Source: Bacteroidaceae bacterium (GTDB lineage: Bacteria > Bacteroidota > Bacteroidia > Bacteroidales > Bacteroidaceae). From it: 52,153 bases of DNA. The stretch spans positions 1 to 52,153 of the forward strand of contig JAFXNA010000015.1 of the NCBI GenBank assembly GCA_017529865.1, written 5' to 3'. Position numbers and translations under genes: made by a program. How positions within the stretch are numbered: position 1 is the first letter of the stretch; every line of letters begins with the position of its first letter. The notes below the pieces were generated by a model that was not told the DNA's origin, did not search any database, and saw nothing but the letters and a program-made list of their open reading frames with translations. Of the stretch, positions 41,731 to 51,259 are shown one piece after another.

Positions 41731-44352
41731 TTAAATCTGCTGGAGGGTGCTGACGGGTACCCACCCGACTTTACCTTCCTCGAGTTTCACTTCACACCAC
41801 TCTTTCATCGTCTGGTCGAGCATTTCCACTTTCGCTCCTTCGTGAATGACGAAGAGGTCGGTGCTGCTATCACTTGGTGAACTCTTTACTGTAACGGCAG
41901 AATCCATGATGATAGCATATTGGCGATTGACAATAGTGAGATGTTGTGAGAATGCGCAGAGGTTGGCCACAATGGTAATAAAGAGTGCGAGGAGGGCACC
42001 GTAGAAACCGATTTTACGCCACATCATGTCGGACATAAACGCATAGACGATGATACATGTGAGCATAAGCACGAAAGCCACGAAGGCAATGATGAGCCAG
42101 CTATTGATACTCATTGCATTGGTAATGGTGCGCCACCAAGTGACGAAGAACATCTCGGATGGAGGTGTAACCTTATCGGCAGTCTTACCACGAGCCAGTG
42201 CGAGATTGGCCTTTGTGTCACTATCGCTTGGGTCGAGCAACAAGGCTCGTTCGTAGTTGAGTACCGAAAGCGCTACCTCGTCAAGCTTGTAGTAGCAGTT
42301 CCCGAGGTTGTAGTAGAGGTCTTTCGACACTCCCTGATTCTTGAGGATAGACTCATAGATCTCTGCTGCCTCACGATAGTGTTCCTGTACATAGAGCGAG
42401 TCGGCTTGTTGCTTGGTTTTTGCGTCAGCAGCAAGAGAAGAAGCGATGCCGAGAACCATAAACAGGATGAGTGAGAGCGTTGCTGTCTGCGACTTCTGAG
42501 GTGCCTTCTTGAAGTTTCCTTCAATCTGACTGATGACGTTCACAGCACTATTATATACGGTTTCCATATTTTCGTTTGGATTACCTGGAGCATAACGGGC
42601 AAACTCACATTCGTTGAGGGTCTTGATGAACTGCCCGATGAGCGAGGGGTCGACCTGCTGCTGTGCGAGAGCTGCGTTGATATTATCCTTGTTGAGATTG
42701 GCTTGAGGAATGTTGAGCTTATCAGCAATATATCCCCAAAGGGCACGCATCACTTCATCGTAGAATTCGTTCTGGTTGTGCGCTGCCAGAAGTTTGGAAG
42801 CTACTTTCAGACGCTTCTTTGCAATCTTATTGGCTTTCCTTCCACGCATCTTCGCAATGTTAGCATTGTCCTTGATACGCTTATGACCGATAGCCAGAAT
42901 GGCAATGAAAATAAGCAGCGGAATGAGGTATGCCAACCAGTACTTCCACGAACCGAAGAAGTTATCATCAGGACGATGGAGTGTAGTGTCACCCGTCTTG
43001 ATGTAACGGATATCCTTATTCAGTTCACGCACATCCTGTTGATTGCTCGTATAGTCGGCTACTGAACTGCTCGAACCACTACCCTTCTCTACCTCAATCG
43101 TATATGGTTCAGTGGTGAGAGTCTGATAGGAATGGGTCGATGGGTCGAAATAGACAAACTCTGCAGCAGGAATGGTATAGGTACCAGCATGACGAGGTAC
43201 AGCCAGATATTCGAACTCCTTCGTGCCACTCAATCCATTGCGAGAGAGAGAAAAGTTATCGGTTGCTTTTGCATCGTAGGTCTCAAAATCCTTTGGGAAA
43301 GCCACTTCAGGTGCAGAGATTAGTTTCATATTACCCGTACCCTTCACAACTATTTTCATTGTGATGGCATCATTGGCTTTCACATGCTGTGTATTGATGT
43401 CAGATGCAATCGAGAAAGAACCCACTGCACCAGAGAAGTTCGCAGGCTTGTCGGGCAGCGGACTGACATGAATGGTCAACTGAGGGGTGGTGATTTTCTT
43501 CTTCACCTCAACGACTCCACCTGTTCCGTTGAAGAATGCCTCGATGGGGTCAATATAACGGTTTTGCTGAACGACTACTCCTTCGTAAGTGATCGACGGG
43601 ATGACTAAATCACCTGTCTTCTGTGGAAAGAGCACATATTGGCTCCACACAACAGTATGGTAGACGCGGCCGTTGTAGTTCTCGAGTTCGAACTCTTTAT
43701 TGCGCGGAAGTGGCATCTCCTGAATCTGGAATCCATCGAGTGTAGGCAGTTTGCCATCAAGTTGTGTAAGGTTGACCAATGTATAGACTTTGTAAGTCAC
43801 CAGCACCGCCTCTTGTTCATACATCTTTGTACGACTGGCTGTAGCAGTCATGAAAAGGTCGGAACCCGATACCGAAGTACTCTGTGGACGCGACGGTTCG
43901 TCCTGTGGACGTTGTCTGCGCATCCCTTGCTGTTGGCTCTGCTGACTTTGTCGATTGCCACTTGCAGCCACCACCTGTATCTTCAGACTTTGCGACTTAT
44001 AGGGTTGCCCCCCTACATTGATGGTTGCTGCGGGAATGGTGTATGTACCTACTTTGGTAGCCATCAGCGTAAAGGTGTAAGTATAGGACGAACTCTGCGA
44101 CATCTGACCATTGACATACTGGAAGCTACTCTGCTGCGAGGTGCTCGGGCCGTACATCACATCGAATCCTTCAAACTTTGGATAGCTGAAGTTCGACACA
44201 TCCTGACTGTTAATGGTATATTGTACCCTAAACCGCTCGCCTACTTCCACGATGGAAGGAGCTGTAGCACGAAACGACACATTGTCGGCGAACGCTGCGA
44301 TAGTAGGTAATGACAAAAGAATTGTCAGTAGTGATATATACAATTTATTCAT
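41731..44352 (-). CDS. batD: BatD-BatE fusion protein (Bat aerotolerance operon)
   Basis: The 873-residue protein joins two Bat proteins. BatD part (about 1-615): signal peptide, SFRATAPSIVEVGERFRVQY, several Ig-like beta domains, a membrane helix near 470, and a cytosolic segment. BatE part (about 620-873): a hydrophobic stretch like a signal sequence (LSLILFMVLGIASSLAA), TPR helices (ADSLYVQEHYREAAEIYESI, DLYYNLGNCYYKLDEVAL), two membrane helices and a C-terminal SH3 domain (VTVKSSPSDSSTDLFVIHEG, WCEVKLEEGKVGWVPV). Bat proteins contribute to oxidative-stress tolerance; the mechanism is not established. The gene follows batC by 30 bases. The fusion looks genuine, as the frame is open throughout. 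Confidence 0.85.
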   Translation of the reverse strand: MNKLYISLLTILLSLPTIAAFADNVSFRATAPSIVEVGERFRVQYTINSQDVSNFSYPKFEGFDVMYGPSTSQQSSFQYVNGQMSQSSSYTYTFTLMATKVGTYTIPAATINVGGQPYKSQSLKIQVVAASGNRQSQQSQQQGMRRQRPQDEPSRPQSTSVSGSDLFMTATASRTKMYEQEAVLVTYKVYTLVNLTQLDGKLPTLDGFQIQEMPLPRNKEFELENYNGRVYHTVVWSQYVLFPQKTGDLVIPSITYEGVVVQQNRYIDPIEAFFNGTGGVVEVKKKITTPQLTIHVSPLPDKPANFSGAVGSFSIASDINTQHVKANDAITMKIVVKGTGNMKLISAPEVAFPKDFETYDAKATDNFSLSRNGLSGTKEFEYLAVPRHAGTYTIPAAEFVYFDPSTHSYQTLTTEPYTIEVEKGSGSSSSVADYTSNQQDVRELNKDIRYIKTGDTTLHRPDDNFFGSWKYWLAYLIPLLIFIAILAIGHKRIKDNANIAKMRGRKANKIAKKRLKVASKLLAAHNQNEFYDEVMRALWGYIADKLNIPQANLNKDNINAALAQQQVDPSLIGQFIKTLNECEFARYAPGNPNENMETVYNSAVNVISQIEGNFKKAPQKSQTATLSLILFMVLGIASSLAADAKTKQQADSLYVQEHYREAAEIYESILKNQGVSKDLYYNLGNCYYKLDEVALSVLNYERALLLDPSDSDTKANLALARGKTADKVTPPSEMFFVTWWRTITNAMSINSWLIIAFVAFVLMLTCIIVYAFMSDMMWRKIGFYGALLALFITIVANLCAFSQHLTIVNRQYAIIMDSAVTVKSSPSDSSTDLFVIHEGAKVEMLDQTMKEWCEVKLEEGKVGWVPVSTLQQI

Positions 44353-44382
44353 TAGAGTTCAAGCGTTTAAGAGTTCATGAGT

Positions 44383-45213
44383 TTACCAGTCTTTTTCCAA
44401 GCCCTGACGATGTGCTTTCTCGGCTTTCTGCATCTTTCGCTGCACGGCTTTCTCGTCTTGCTGGGCAGAATTGAGGAGTTGCTCAGCGGTCTTATCGTCA
44501 ATCTGCGGCTTCTGAGGCTGCTGTTGTTGTTGCTGGTCCTGGTTCTGCTGATTCTGATTTTGTTGCTGGTCTTTATTCTGTTGATCCTGCTTATCTTGGT
44601 CTTTCTGCTGGTCTTTGTTCTGATCGCCTTGATCCTGCTTGTCTTTCTGATCGTCCTTCTTGTCCTGATCTTTGTTCTGCTGCTGGTCCTTGTTCTGATC
44701 CTGATTCTGACCCTGCTGGTCTTGGTTCTGCTGATTCTTCTTCAGCATATACTGAGCCATCGCAAGATTGTAGCGTGTCTCGTCATCCGACGGATTGCAA
44801 CGAAGCGCACTCTTATAAAGTTCAACTGCCTGTTGGAACGATTTCATCGCATCGGGGCTGTTCGCTTTCATCAGGCTACGTCCATTCAAATAGGTCATAT
44901 TACCCATATTATGATAGACATAAGCCTTCTTCTCGGGAGTCTCAGCAATTTGTTCAAGTGCTTTCTTGTATTGATCGAAAGCCACCGAGTCATTTCCCTG
45001 AGCAGCTACTGCATTACCTAAGTTATAATACGCCTCCAATGATTTGTTCATTTCGAGCGCCTTGCGGTACCAGGTTTCTGCCTTGTTGTATTCCTTATCT
45101 CTGAAATGCTTGTTTCCCATACGGATGCAATCGCGGTCGCTGTTCTGCGCCACGAGTTGCAGACTAAGGAAGAGTGCACATACAGTGAGTATATATCTTG
45201 AGAATTTCATCAT
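44383..45213 (-). CDS. batC: BatC, TPR protein with Gln/Asp/Lys-rich tail
   Basis: The 276-residue exported protein has a signal peptide (RYILTVCALFLSLQLVAQ), TPR repeats (about 27-155: MGNKHFRDKEYNKAETWYRK, AYYNLGNAVAAQGNDSVAFD, ALRCNPSDDETRYNLAMAQY) and a low-complexity region of Gln, Asp, Asn and Lys (158-237). TPRs should bind Bat partners at the periplasmic face of the inner membrane. The start at 45213 overlaps the batB stop in TGATG, giving coupling; the ATG at 45210 is an alternative. The low-complexity DNA explains a long antisense frame. Confidence 0.88.
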   Translation of the reverse strand: MMKFSRYILTVCALFLSLQLVAQNSDRDCIRMGNKHFRDKEYNKAETWYRKALEMNKSLEAYYNLGNAVAAQGNDSVAFDQYKKALEQIAETPEKKAYVYHNMGNMTYLNGRSLMKANSPDAMKSFQQAVELYKSALRCNPSDDETRYNLAMAQYMLKKNQQNQDQQGQNQDQNKDQQQNKDQDKKDDQKDKQDQGDQNKDQQKDQDKQDQQNKDQQQNQNQQNQDQQQQQQPQKPQIDDKTAEQLLNSAQQDEKAVQRKMQKAEKAHRQGLEKDW

Positions 45214-46253
45214 CACACCTTTTCTTTATTAAATAGTTTGAAACGTCTGAACAGCTTATTCTTCTTATCGAGAATACAAATCTCGAGACAGAGCACGATA
45301 AACAGCAAGATAGCAACAGCCACAAACTGCTCATCATATTCCGAATACATCGAGGTTGTAAAATCTTCTTTCTGCATCTTGGCAATCTCTGTTTCCAACA
45401 TCGACTGAGCCTCATCCGTACGGTCCACATGGATATACACGCCATTTCCAGCCTGTGCTATCTGTTTACCAACTGACTCGTTCAGTTTGGTAGTCACTAC
45501 ATTGCCGTCCATATCCTTCTTGAACTGATTATTACCCATTGGAATCGGTCCACCTTGCGGAGTTCCCACCGACAACACAAAGATGCGTACTCCCATTTCC
45601 TTCGCCATCTGAGCAGCCTCAATAGCATTTTGCTCGTTATCTTCGGCATCTGTGATAAGAATCAATGCCTTACCCGTTGTCGTATTTTGGGTAAATCCAG
45701 CAACTGACTTCTGAATAGCATCTCCCAAGTCCGTTCCCTGTAAGGTGATGGTCTTGGGGTCAAGTTGGTCAAGAAACATCTTTGCCGATACATAGTCCGA
45801 CGTGATGGGCAACAGGGTGATAGACGTTCCAGCGAAAGCCACCAGACCCAGTTTGTCCTCATCCAGCTGGTCGATGAGTTTGCTGACAATCATCTTCGAC
45901 TTCCCCAAACGATTGGGCGATATATCCTCACACAGCATCGAGTTCGACACATCGACAGCAATAACTGCCTCGATACCCGAACGCTTGAATTCTTCGTTTC
46001 GCATACCATACTGAGGGCGTGCCATGATAAAGATGATGAGTGCAAGCGCAATCATCAGCAGAGCGAACTTCACGACAGGACGTGCTGACGATACATCGGG
46101 CATCAAATGCGCCAAGAGGTCTGGGTCGCCAAACTTAGCCAGATTACGCTTACGACGATACCTCAGAAACACAAACAGGGCTGTGAACAGCGGTATCAGC
46201 GTCAGCAGGTATAGATATATGGGATGTGCAAATCTAAACATTGTCTTCAACAT
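45213..46253 (-). CDS. batB: BatB, von Willebrand factor A membrane protein
   Basis: The 346-residue protein has two N-terminal membrane helices (YLYLLTLIPLFTALFVFLRY, FALLMIALALIIFIMARP), a vWA domain with an intact MIDAS (DVSNS at 101-105, GTDLGDA, LITDAED) and a C-terminal helix (FVAVAILLFIVLCLEICIL). It should bind a divalent cation and partner proteins on the periplasmic side. It starts 1 base after the batA stop and overlaps batC by one base, so the three genes are tightly coupled. Confidence 0.92.
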   Translation of the reverse strand: MLKTMFRFAHPIYLYLLTLIPLFTALFVFLRYRRKRNLAKFGDPDLLAHLMPDVSSARPVVKFALLMIALALIIFIMARPQYGMRNEEFKRSGIEAVIAVDVSNSMLCEDISPNRLGKSKMIVSKLIDQLDEDKLGLVAFAGTSITLLPITSDYVSAKMFLDQLDPKTITLQGTDLGDAIQKSVAGFTQNTTTGKALILITDAEDNEQNAIEAAQMAKEMGVRIFVLSVGTPQGGPIPMGNNQFKKDMDGNVVTTKLNESVGKQIAQAGNGVYIHVDRTDEAQSMLETEIAKMQKEDFTTSMYSEYDEQFVAVAILLFIVLCLEICILDKKNKLFRRFKLFNKEKV

Positions 46254-46254
46254 T

Positions 46255-47244
46255 TTATGGAAGGCGGCGCAATACCACCATCCGCATCAACAATTCTAAC
46301 AAGAACACTATCAGCGCAGCGAGCGCAAAGGGTTCAAACAGTTCACCACGTTTGCTATACTGTCGCACATTAAACTTCGTACGCTCCATCTTATCGATGT
46401 CGTTATAGATGGCATCAAGTTCAGCATTCCGTTGTGCGCGGAAGTACTGGCCTCCTGTCTCCTTGGATATCTTTGTCATCGTGGCCTCGTCGATTTCAAC
46501 TGGTAGACTCACAGTTCCGCCCGTAGGCAGAGGGTATGGAGCCATACCTGTCGTACCGATACCGATGGTATAGATACGCACCTTCTGCTTCTTGGCAATC
46601 TCGGCTGCTGTGACGGGCGAAATGTTTCCTGCGTTGTTCACACCGTCAGTCAACAGGATAATCACCTTCGATTTTGCCTTGCTCTCACGCAGACGCAACA
46701 GTGCGTTCATGATTCCGTCGCCGATTGCTGTTCCGTCATCAATGGTTCCCTTGGCAGCCATCCTTGTGTCGGCACTCGCATACAGGTTCATCAACGCTGC
46801 ATGGTCGGTAGTGAGCGGACACTGAGTATAGGCTTCACCAGCAAAGAACGTCAGACCAATGTTATCATTCATACGCTTCTCTATGAAGTGCTGGGCAATC
46901 TCGCGCAAAGCCTCTACACGGTTAGGTTTGAAGTCCTGAGCCAGCATACTGGTCGACACATCGACTGCCAACATGATATCGATACCTTCCACATCAGTAT
47001 CGCTCCACGAATGCTTGCTTTGCGGACGAGCCAAGATGCACACCACCAATGTAATAAGTATGATACGCAAGAGGAAAGGCACATGAATGAGGTACTGACG
47101 CAAAGACTTTGGCAGGGCTTTGTATTTCGATGCTTCAGGCATCTTCAGCGTCGCCCTACTCTTCTTGCTTCGCATCACATACCAGATGATATAAGGTATG
47201 AGAACCGTCAGTAGTATGAAATAATATGGATTACTGAATACCAT
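46255..47244 (-). CDS. batA: BatA, von Willebrand factor A membrane protein
   Basis: The 329-residue protein mirrors BatB: two N-terminal helices, vWA domain with MIDAS DVSTS (95-99), DGTAIGDGIM and LLTDGVNNAG, and a C-terminal helix (PFALAALIVFLLELLMRMVV). In Bacteroides, BatA and BatB work together in aerotolerance; the molecular action is unknown. The BatD-like gene lies 15 bases upstream. Confidence 0.92.
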   Translation of the reverse strand: MVFSNPYYFILLTVLIPYIIWYVMRSKKSRATLKMPEASKYKALPKSLRQYLIHVPFLLRIILITLVVCILARPQSKHSWSDTDVEGIDIMLAVDVSTSMLAQDFKPNRVEALREIAQHFIEKRMNDNIGLTFFAGEAYTQCPLTTDHAALMNLYASADTRMAAKGTIDDGTAIGDGIMNALLRLRESKAKSKVIILLTDGVNNAGNISPVTAAEIAKKQKVRIYTIGIGTTGMAPYPLPTGGTVSLPVEIDEATMTKISKETGGQYFRAQRNAELDAIYNDIDKMERTKFNVRQYSKRGELFEPFALAALIVFLLELLMRMVVLRRLP

Positions 47245-47259
47245 AATGCTTCATCATTT

Positions 47260-48336
47260 TTAGATAAACAGATAATACAAACGATAGACGAGGAAGCAGG
47301 TCACAACGATGATAGCAATCGCCACAGCCGCAATGCTTGCTATCAGGATTGCCTTCGCAATCTTTGAGCGCTTCTCCTCTACCACAATCTCCGTTGGTTG
47401 CGGTTTGGTTTCCTCTTCTATCTTTGTCTGATTGATATACTCTACAGCCGTCACGAGGTTTCGGTCGTTCTCGTTGATGAGGGTTGTGTATTTGGCAAAT
47501 TTCACCAAGTCAGCTGTCTGGAACAATTCACGCAACTCTCGCAGAGCCTCTTCGTCGTTCTCTGCCTGCAAATGTTCGATGATCTCACTCGATGTCATCT
47601 CCATCGCGCTGAACTTGAAACGCTCGGAGATATACTGACGCAAGGTATCTGTCAACTGGGTGTAATACTCCTTCGAGTCTTCGCTCTGCACCAGATTATC
47701 CTCCTTGATCTGTGCTATCTTCTGCATCGCTACCTTATGCGGCGCAATGTGTTGACGCAACTTGATGCGGTGAATGATCGGTTTGTTGGTAATCAGACGA
47801 ATTACCACATAAATCAGCAACGCAGCCAGGATCAGCAGCCCTATCACCATCCAGATAACCGGTTTCCAGTCGTCCCAGCTGAACGGAGGTTTCATCTCCG
47901 GCTTGAATCCGCAGATACTGTCCACCTTCATCGTATCTATATTGACGGTCAACACCTTTAGGGCAAGGTTCGTCTTCGCCTGATAGTCCTTACCATCCAC
48001 CTTCACAGTGATAGGCGGGATGTAGTAAAGGGCAGAATCGAACGAAGTGACCACATAGCGCTGAGTGAGCACCATTCGTTTGCCGTCGTTGAGCAACTGA
48101 GTATCAGGTCCCGAGGTGTTCACCACCTCTATACCTGGTATCATCTGCTGCAAGGAGTCGTAGTGTGCAAACTCCACCTTCTTGCCAGCATCTGCACTCA
48201 CATCCACCGTGATGCCCACTTGCTGACCAATGAAAATGCGGGTCGAGTCAATCTTGGCATCTACCGTTACCTGCGCACTGAGCGATATCACACTACACCA
48301 CGCAACAAACAAGACTATGATTCGTATTGCTTTCAA
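47260..48336 (-). CDS. BatD-like membrane protein in the bat operon
   Basis: The 358-residue protein has a signal peptide (IIVLFVAWCSVISLSAQ), an Ig-like beta domain (VTVDAKIDSTRIFIGQQVGI, VVNTSGPDTQLLNDGKRMV), a membrane helix (about 165-187), a long cytosolic segment (HRIKLRQHIAPHKVAMQKIA to VEYINQTK), and a second helix near the end. The plan is that of the DUF4381/BatD-like members common between the DUF58 and vWA genes. Function unknown; a structural role in a Bat complex is inferred from position. Confidence 0.8.
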   Translation of the reverse strand: MKAIRIIVLFVAWCSVISLSAQVTVDAKIDSTRIFIGQQVGITVDVSADAGKKVEFAHYDSLQQMIPGIEVVNTSGPDTQLLNDGKRMVLTQRYVVTSFDSALYYIPPITVKVDGKDYQAKTNLALKVLTVNIDTMKVDSICGFKPEMKPPFSWDDWKPVIWMVIGLLILAALLIYVVIRLITNKPIIHRIKLRQHIAPHKVAMQKIAQIKEDNLVQSEDSKEYYTQLTDTLRQYISERFKFSAMEMTSSEIIEHLQAENDEEALRELRELFQTADLVKFAKYTTLINENDRNLVTAVEYINQTKIEEETKPQPTEIVVEEKRSKIAKAILIASIAAVAIAIIVVTCFLVYRLYYLFI

Positions 48337-48393
48337 CTCTTATCTTAATTCTTAATTCTTCAACTAACAACTAGTTCAAAAGTCTAAACACCA

Positions 48394-49263
48394 TCAGCTT
48401 CTCCTTCTGAACAGATTCATCAACGACTTCACGAAATCCTCATCCGTACGCACCGAGATATTATCCACGTTCGATTTCGTCAGCATCGTGTTCAGTTTAC
48501 CCTGATGCTGCACCCACCACTCGCGATGTGCACGTCGCACAGCCGACGAAGCTGTATCAAGCCAGAGTTCCTCACCCGTCTCAGCATCAGCCAAACGAAT
48601 CAGACCCACATTCGGTAGCTCCGTCATACGCTGGTCATACACCTGAATGGCAACCACATCATGGCGCCTGTTGGCAATCGTCAGCTCCTGTTGGAAGTCC
48701 TTGGCATTGTAGAAATCGCTGAGCAGGAACACCGTACAGTGTTTCTTGATGGCATTCGTCATAAACTCTACTGCCTGACCTATATCCGTCTTGCTGCTCT
48801 CCGGTTGGAAATTCAGCAGTTCGCGGATGATGAGCAGGATGTGTTTACGGCCTTTCTTCGGAGGAATGAACTTCTCCACCTTGTCCGAGAAAAAGATGAC
48901 ACCAATCTTATCGTTGTTCTGGATGGCAGAGAAAGCCAACGTAGCTGCAATCTCAGTCACCATCTGACGCTTGGTCTGACTGATTGTTCCAAAGTCCAGA
49001 CTGCCCGACACATCGACCAGCAGAATCACGGTCAGCTCACGTTCCTCCTCAAACACCTTCACGAACGGTTTGTCGAAACGGGCTGTCACATTCCAGTCGA
49101 TATCGCGCACATCGTCACCATACTGATATTCACGAACTTCAGAGAAAGCCATACCTCTACCCTTGAAGGCAGAGTGGTATTCTCCAGCAAAGATATTGTT
49201 GGAGAGTCCACGCGTCTTTATTTCTATCTTCCTTACCTGACTAAGCAGTTCTGAAGTTTCCAC
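48394..49263 (-). CDS. DUF58 (vWA-like) protein
   Basis: The 289-residue protein shows the DUF58 signature: EYHSAFKGRGMAFSEVREYQ, YGDDVRDIDWNVTARFDKP, and VFEEERELTVILLVDVSGSL with a MIDAS-like DVSGS. No membrane helix is seen, so it is cytosolic. DUF58 proteins go with MoxR ATPases and vWA proteins and may act as substrates or adaptors of MoxR. It follows moxR after a 121-base gap, which holds a repeat. Confidence 0.92.
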   Translation of the reverse strand: METSELLSQVRKIEIKTRGLSNNIFAGEYHSAFKGRGMAFSEVREYQYGDDVRDIDWNVTARFDKPFVKVFEEERELTVILLVDVSGSLDFGTISQTKRQMVTEIAATLAFSAIQNNDKIGVIFFSDKVEKFIPPKKGRKHILLIIRELLNFQPESSKTDIGQAVEFMTNAIKKHCTVFLLSDFYNAKDFQQELTIANRRHDVVAIQVYDQRMTELPNVGLIRLADAETGEELWLDTASSAVRRAHREWWVQHQGKLNTMLTKSNVDNISVRTDEDFVKSLMNLFRRRS

Positions 49264-49331
49264 CTTCTTATTTACAATTTAACGATTTACAATTTACTAT
49301 TTCTTAAATTTTTATATTTTTGCATTTTTAC

Positions 49332-49369
49332 ATTATGCATTATGAAACTTTAGTTCGACGTAGTCAATT
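49332..49369 (+). repeat. 38-base interspersed repeat, copy 2, inside the bat operon
   Basis: It is identical to 8941-8978 on the same strand and flanked by ATGCATTATG-type words. It lies in the gap between moxR and the DUF58 gene, so it is transcribed as part of the operon, in reverse orientation to the genes. Confidence 0.85.
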
Positions 49370-49384
49370 ATGCATTATGCATTT

Positions 49385-50380
49385 CTAAGGAACTTCCACC
49401 TTATTCAGTATCTTGCTGACAATCTCTTCCGAAGTCACATTGCTCGCCTCAGCCTCGTAAGTCAGTCCGATACGATGACGCAGCACATCATGCGCAATCG
49501 CGCGTACATCTTCAGGAATGACATAGCCACGATGTTTGATAAACGCAAACGCACGTGATGCCAATGCCAAGTTGATTGATGCACGAGGCGAACCACCGAA
49601 TGAAATCAGGCCCTTAAGCTCCTTCAGGTTATACTTGTCGGGATAACGGGTAGCAAACACGATGTCGGCGATATACTGCTCGATCTTCTCGTCCAGATAC
49701 ACATCGCGCACCACCTTGCGAGCAGCCTCAATATCAGCAGTACCCATGATAGGCTTAATCTTGATTTCCTCACCCGATATGTTCTGGCGGATAATTTTCT
49801 TCTCCTCATCCAGCTTCGGGTAGTCAATCACCACCTTCAGCATGAAACGGTCCACCTGAGCCTCAGGCAGCGGATACGTACCCTCCTGCTCGATAGGGTT
49901 CTGTGTAGCCAGCACAAGGAATGGTTTAGGGAGTTCGTATGTCTGAGTGCTGATAGTCACCTGACGCTCCTGCATCGCCTCAAGCAATGCACTCTGAACC
50001 TTAGCCGGAGCACGGTTGATTTCGTCTGCCAACACAAAGTTAGCAAATACCGGACCCTTCTTCGCCATGAACTGCCCGTCCTTCTGACTATAGATCATCG
50101 TACCGATAACGTCAGCAGGAAGGAGGTCAGGCGTAAACTGGATTCTGCTGAACTGTGCATCAATCAACGATGCCAGCGTGCGGATGGCCTTTGTCTTTGC
50201 CAATCCAGGCACACCTTCCAGCAACACATGACCGTCCGACAACAAACCGATCAGCAATGATTCCACCAGATGTTTCTGACCAATGATGGCTTGATCCATA
50301 CCTGTCATCAGGTTCGTCACAAATACACTTTGTCTTTCTATTCGCTCATTCAATTCACGAATATCTACTACTTCTGCCAT
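49385..50380 (-). CDS. moxR: MoxR-family AAA+ ATPase
   Basis: The 331-residue protein has Walker A GVPGLAKT (56-63), Walker B in LADEINRAPAKVQSALLEAM (from 118), the sensor region LATQNPIEQEGTYPLPEAQVD and the helical lid. MoxR proteins are chaperone-like ATPases that work with vWA-domain partners, here DUF58, BatA and BatB. It heads the bat operon behind the promoter at 50440-50447. Confidence 0.96.
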   Translation of the reverse strand: MAEVVDIRELNERIERQSVFVTNLMTGMDQAIIGQKHLVESLLIGLLSDGHVLLEGVPGLAKTKAIRTLASLIDAQFSRIQFTPDLLPADVIGTMIYSQKDGQFMAKKGPVFANFVLADEINRAPAKVQSALLEAMQERQVTISTQTYELPKPFLVLATQNPIEQEGTYPLPEAQVDRFMLKVVIDYPKLDEEKKIIRQNISGEEIKIKPIMGTADIEAARKVVRDVYLDEKIEQYIADIVFATRYPDKYNLKELKGLISFGGSPRASINLALASRAFAFIKHRGYVIPEDVRAIAHDVLRHRIGLTYEAEASNVTSEEIVSKILNKVEVP

Positions 50381-50439
50381 ATTCTTATTTATTTTGACTA
50401 TTTACTATCTATTTTTCTCTTAAGCGATTAAATCGGACG

Positions 50440-50447
50440 CAAAAATA
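50440..50447 (-). promoter_or_regulatory. Promoter -7 box of the moxR-bat operon
   Basis: The reverse strand reads TATTTTTG followed by CGTCC, 60 bases before the moxR start. No clear -33 box is seen. Confidence 0.55.
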
Positions 50448-50596
50448 GTGTTTTCCTACGACTCACAGCACATCCGTTAATTTTTTTTAGGACAAATACC
50501 CCTCTTTTTAAGAGTATTTAATTATAAATTAAATCCAAGCAAGCAGAATGTGAAGTTAAGGGAAAATGTTCCAGCCCCTAACAGTAACAATTTTTA

Positions 50597-50629
50597 CCCC
50601 TAAGGATTGCAAAAACGACTCCTTAGGGG
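50597..50629. repeat. Palindromic hairpin downstream of the 187-residue gene
   Basis: CCCCTAAGGA (50597-50606) and TCCTTAGGGG (50620-50629) form a perfect 10-bp stem with a 13-base loop. No T run follows in either direction, so it is either an atypical terminator or a repeat. A partial related word (CCCCTAACAG) is just upstream at about 50575. Confidence 0.55.
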
Positions 50630-50674
50630 CATACAGAACAAATTCAAAAATAAGTTACTAAAATCGTCACTTAA

Positions 50675-51238
50675 TCATCGTTGCTTTTTGATTTGTTTAA
50701 AAGAAGGAGTATCCTTGAGGCGTATTCTAACCTTATTTGTAAAAGTATTATATTCTAAGTCAATAGTATACCAAGGTTCACCCGTTTCTAAAATCTCAAG
50801 TCCGCTCACGAGGTCAACATACACTTCTCGTGAAAAATTCAGTTTTACTCTCTTTGAGCCTATAGTAAACCAATCTGGTATAGGAGTTTCACTCCACCAA
50901 ATGGTATTATATCCCCTCAACTTACAATAATACTGTTCAATTTCTTTTGTATAATCAAGTAAACATGGACAAAAATCGTCTAAGAAAACATATATACTAA
51001 TAATTGAATCATTTAAATAGGTAGTACTGATATCCAAATAGTATTGTCTCGATTTGACGTATTTTTCAAATTCTTTCTTCTTGGGAATAATTGAAAAAAT
51101 ACTATCCTCTATCATCTTAAAGGAGTTGTTTACGGATAGTTTTGTGTATGTACAAACATAGTCGTAATGTCTAAGAACAGACTGTCCATAGACACATACA
51201 TTCATAAGCAAAGATATGATATATATAGCTTTTTTCAT
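50675..51238 (-). CDS. Exported protein of unknown function, AT-rich gene
   Basis: The 187-residue product starts with a signal peptide (MKKAIYIISLLMNVCVYGQ). The body has a CPC motif (DDFCPCLLDY) and another Cys (YYCKLRGYN), and ends with a basic segment. Codon use is visibly AT-rich (many ATA, TTA, AAA codons) compared with the neighbours, which hints at recent acquisition. It may be co-transcribed with the 158-residue gene 21 bases upstream. No family is recognised. Confidence 0.7.
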   Translation of the reverse strand: MKKAIYIISLLMNVCVYGQSVLRHYDYVCTYTKLSVNNSFKMIEDSIFSIIPKKKEFEKYVKSRQYYLDISTTYLNDSIISIYVFLDDFCPCLLDYTKEIEQYYCKLRGYNTIWWSETPIPDWFTIGSKRVKLNFSREVYVDLVSGLEILETGEPWYTIDLEYNTFTNKVRIRLKDTPSFKQIKKQR

Positions 51239-51259
51239 AATGCTGTCTTTTTTATATGG

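Noticed and set aside
44520..44740. Apparent short tandem repeats, CRISPR- or VNTR-like at first sight
   Set aside because: The units are irregular and in frame with the low-complexity segment of BatC; there are no constant repeats with unique spacers.
44377..45021. Long plus-strand frame of 214 codons, very rich in Leu, Val and Ile
   Set aside because: It is the antisense of the Gln/Asp/Asn/Lys-rich region of batC; CAG and GAC codons read as CTG and GTC on the other strand. There is no promoter and the composition is an artefact.
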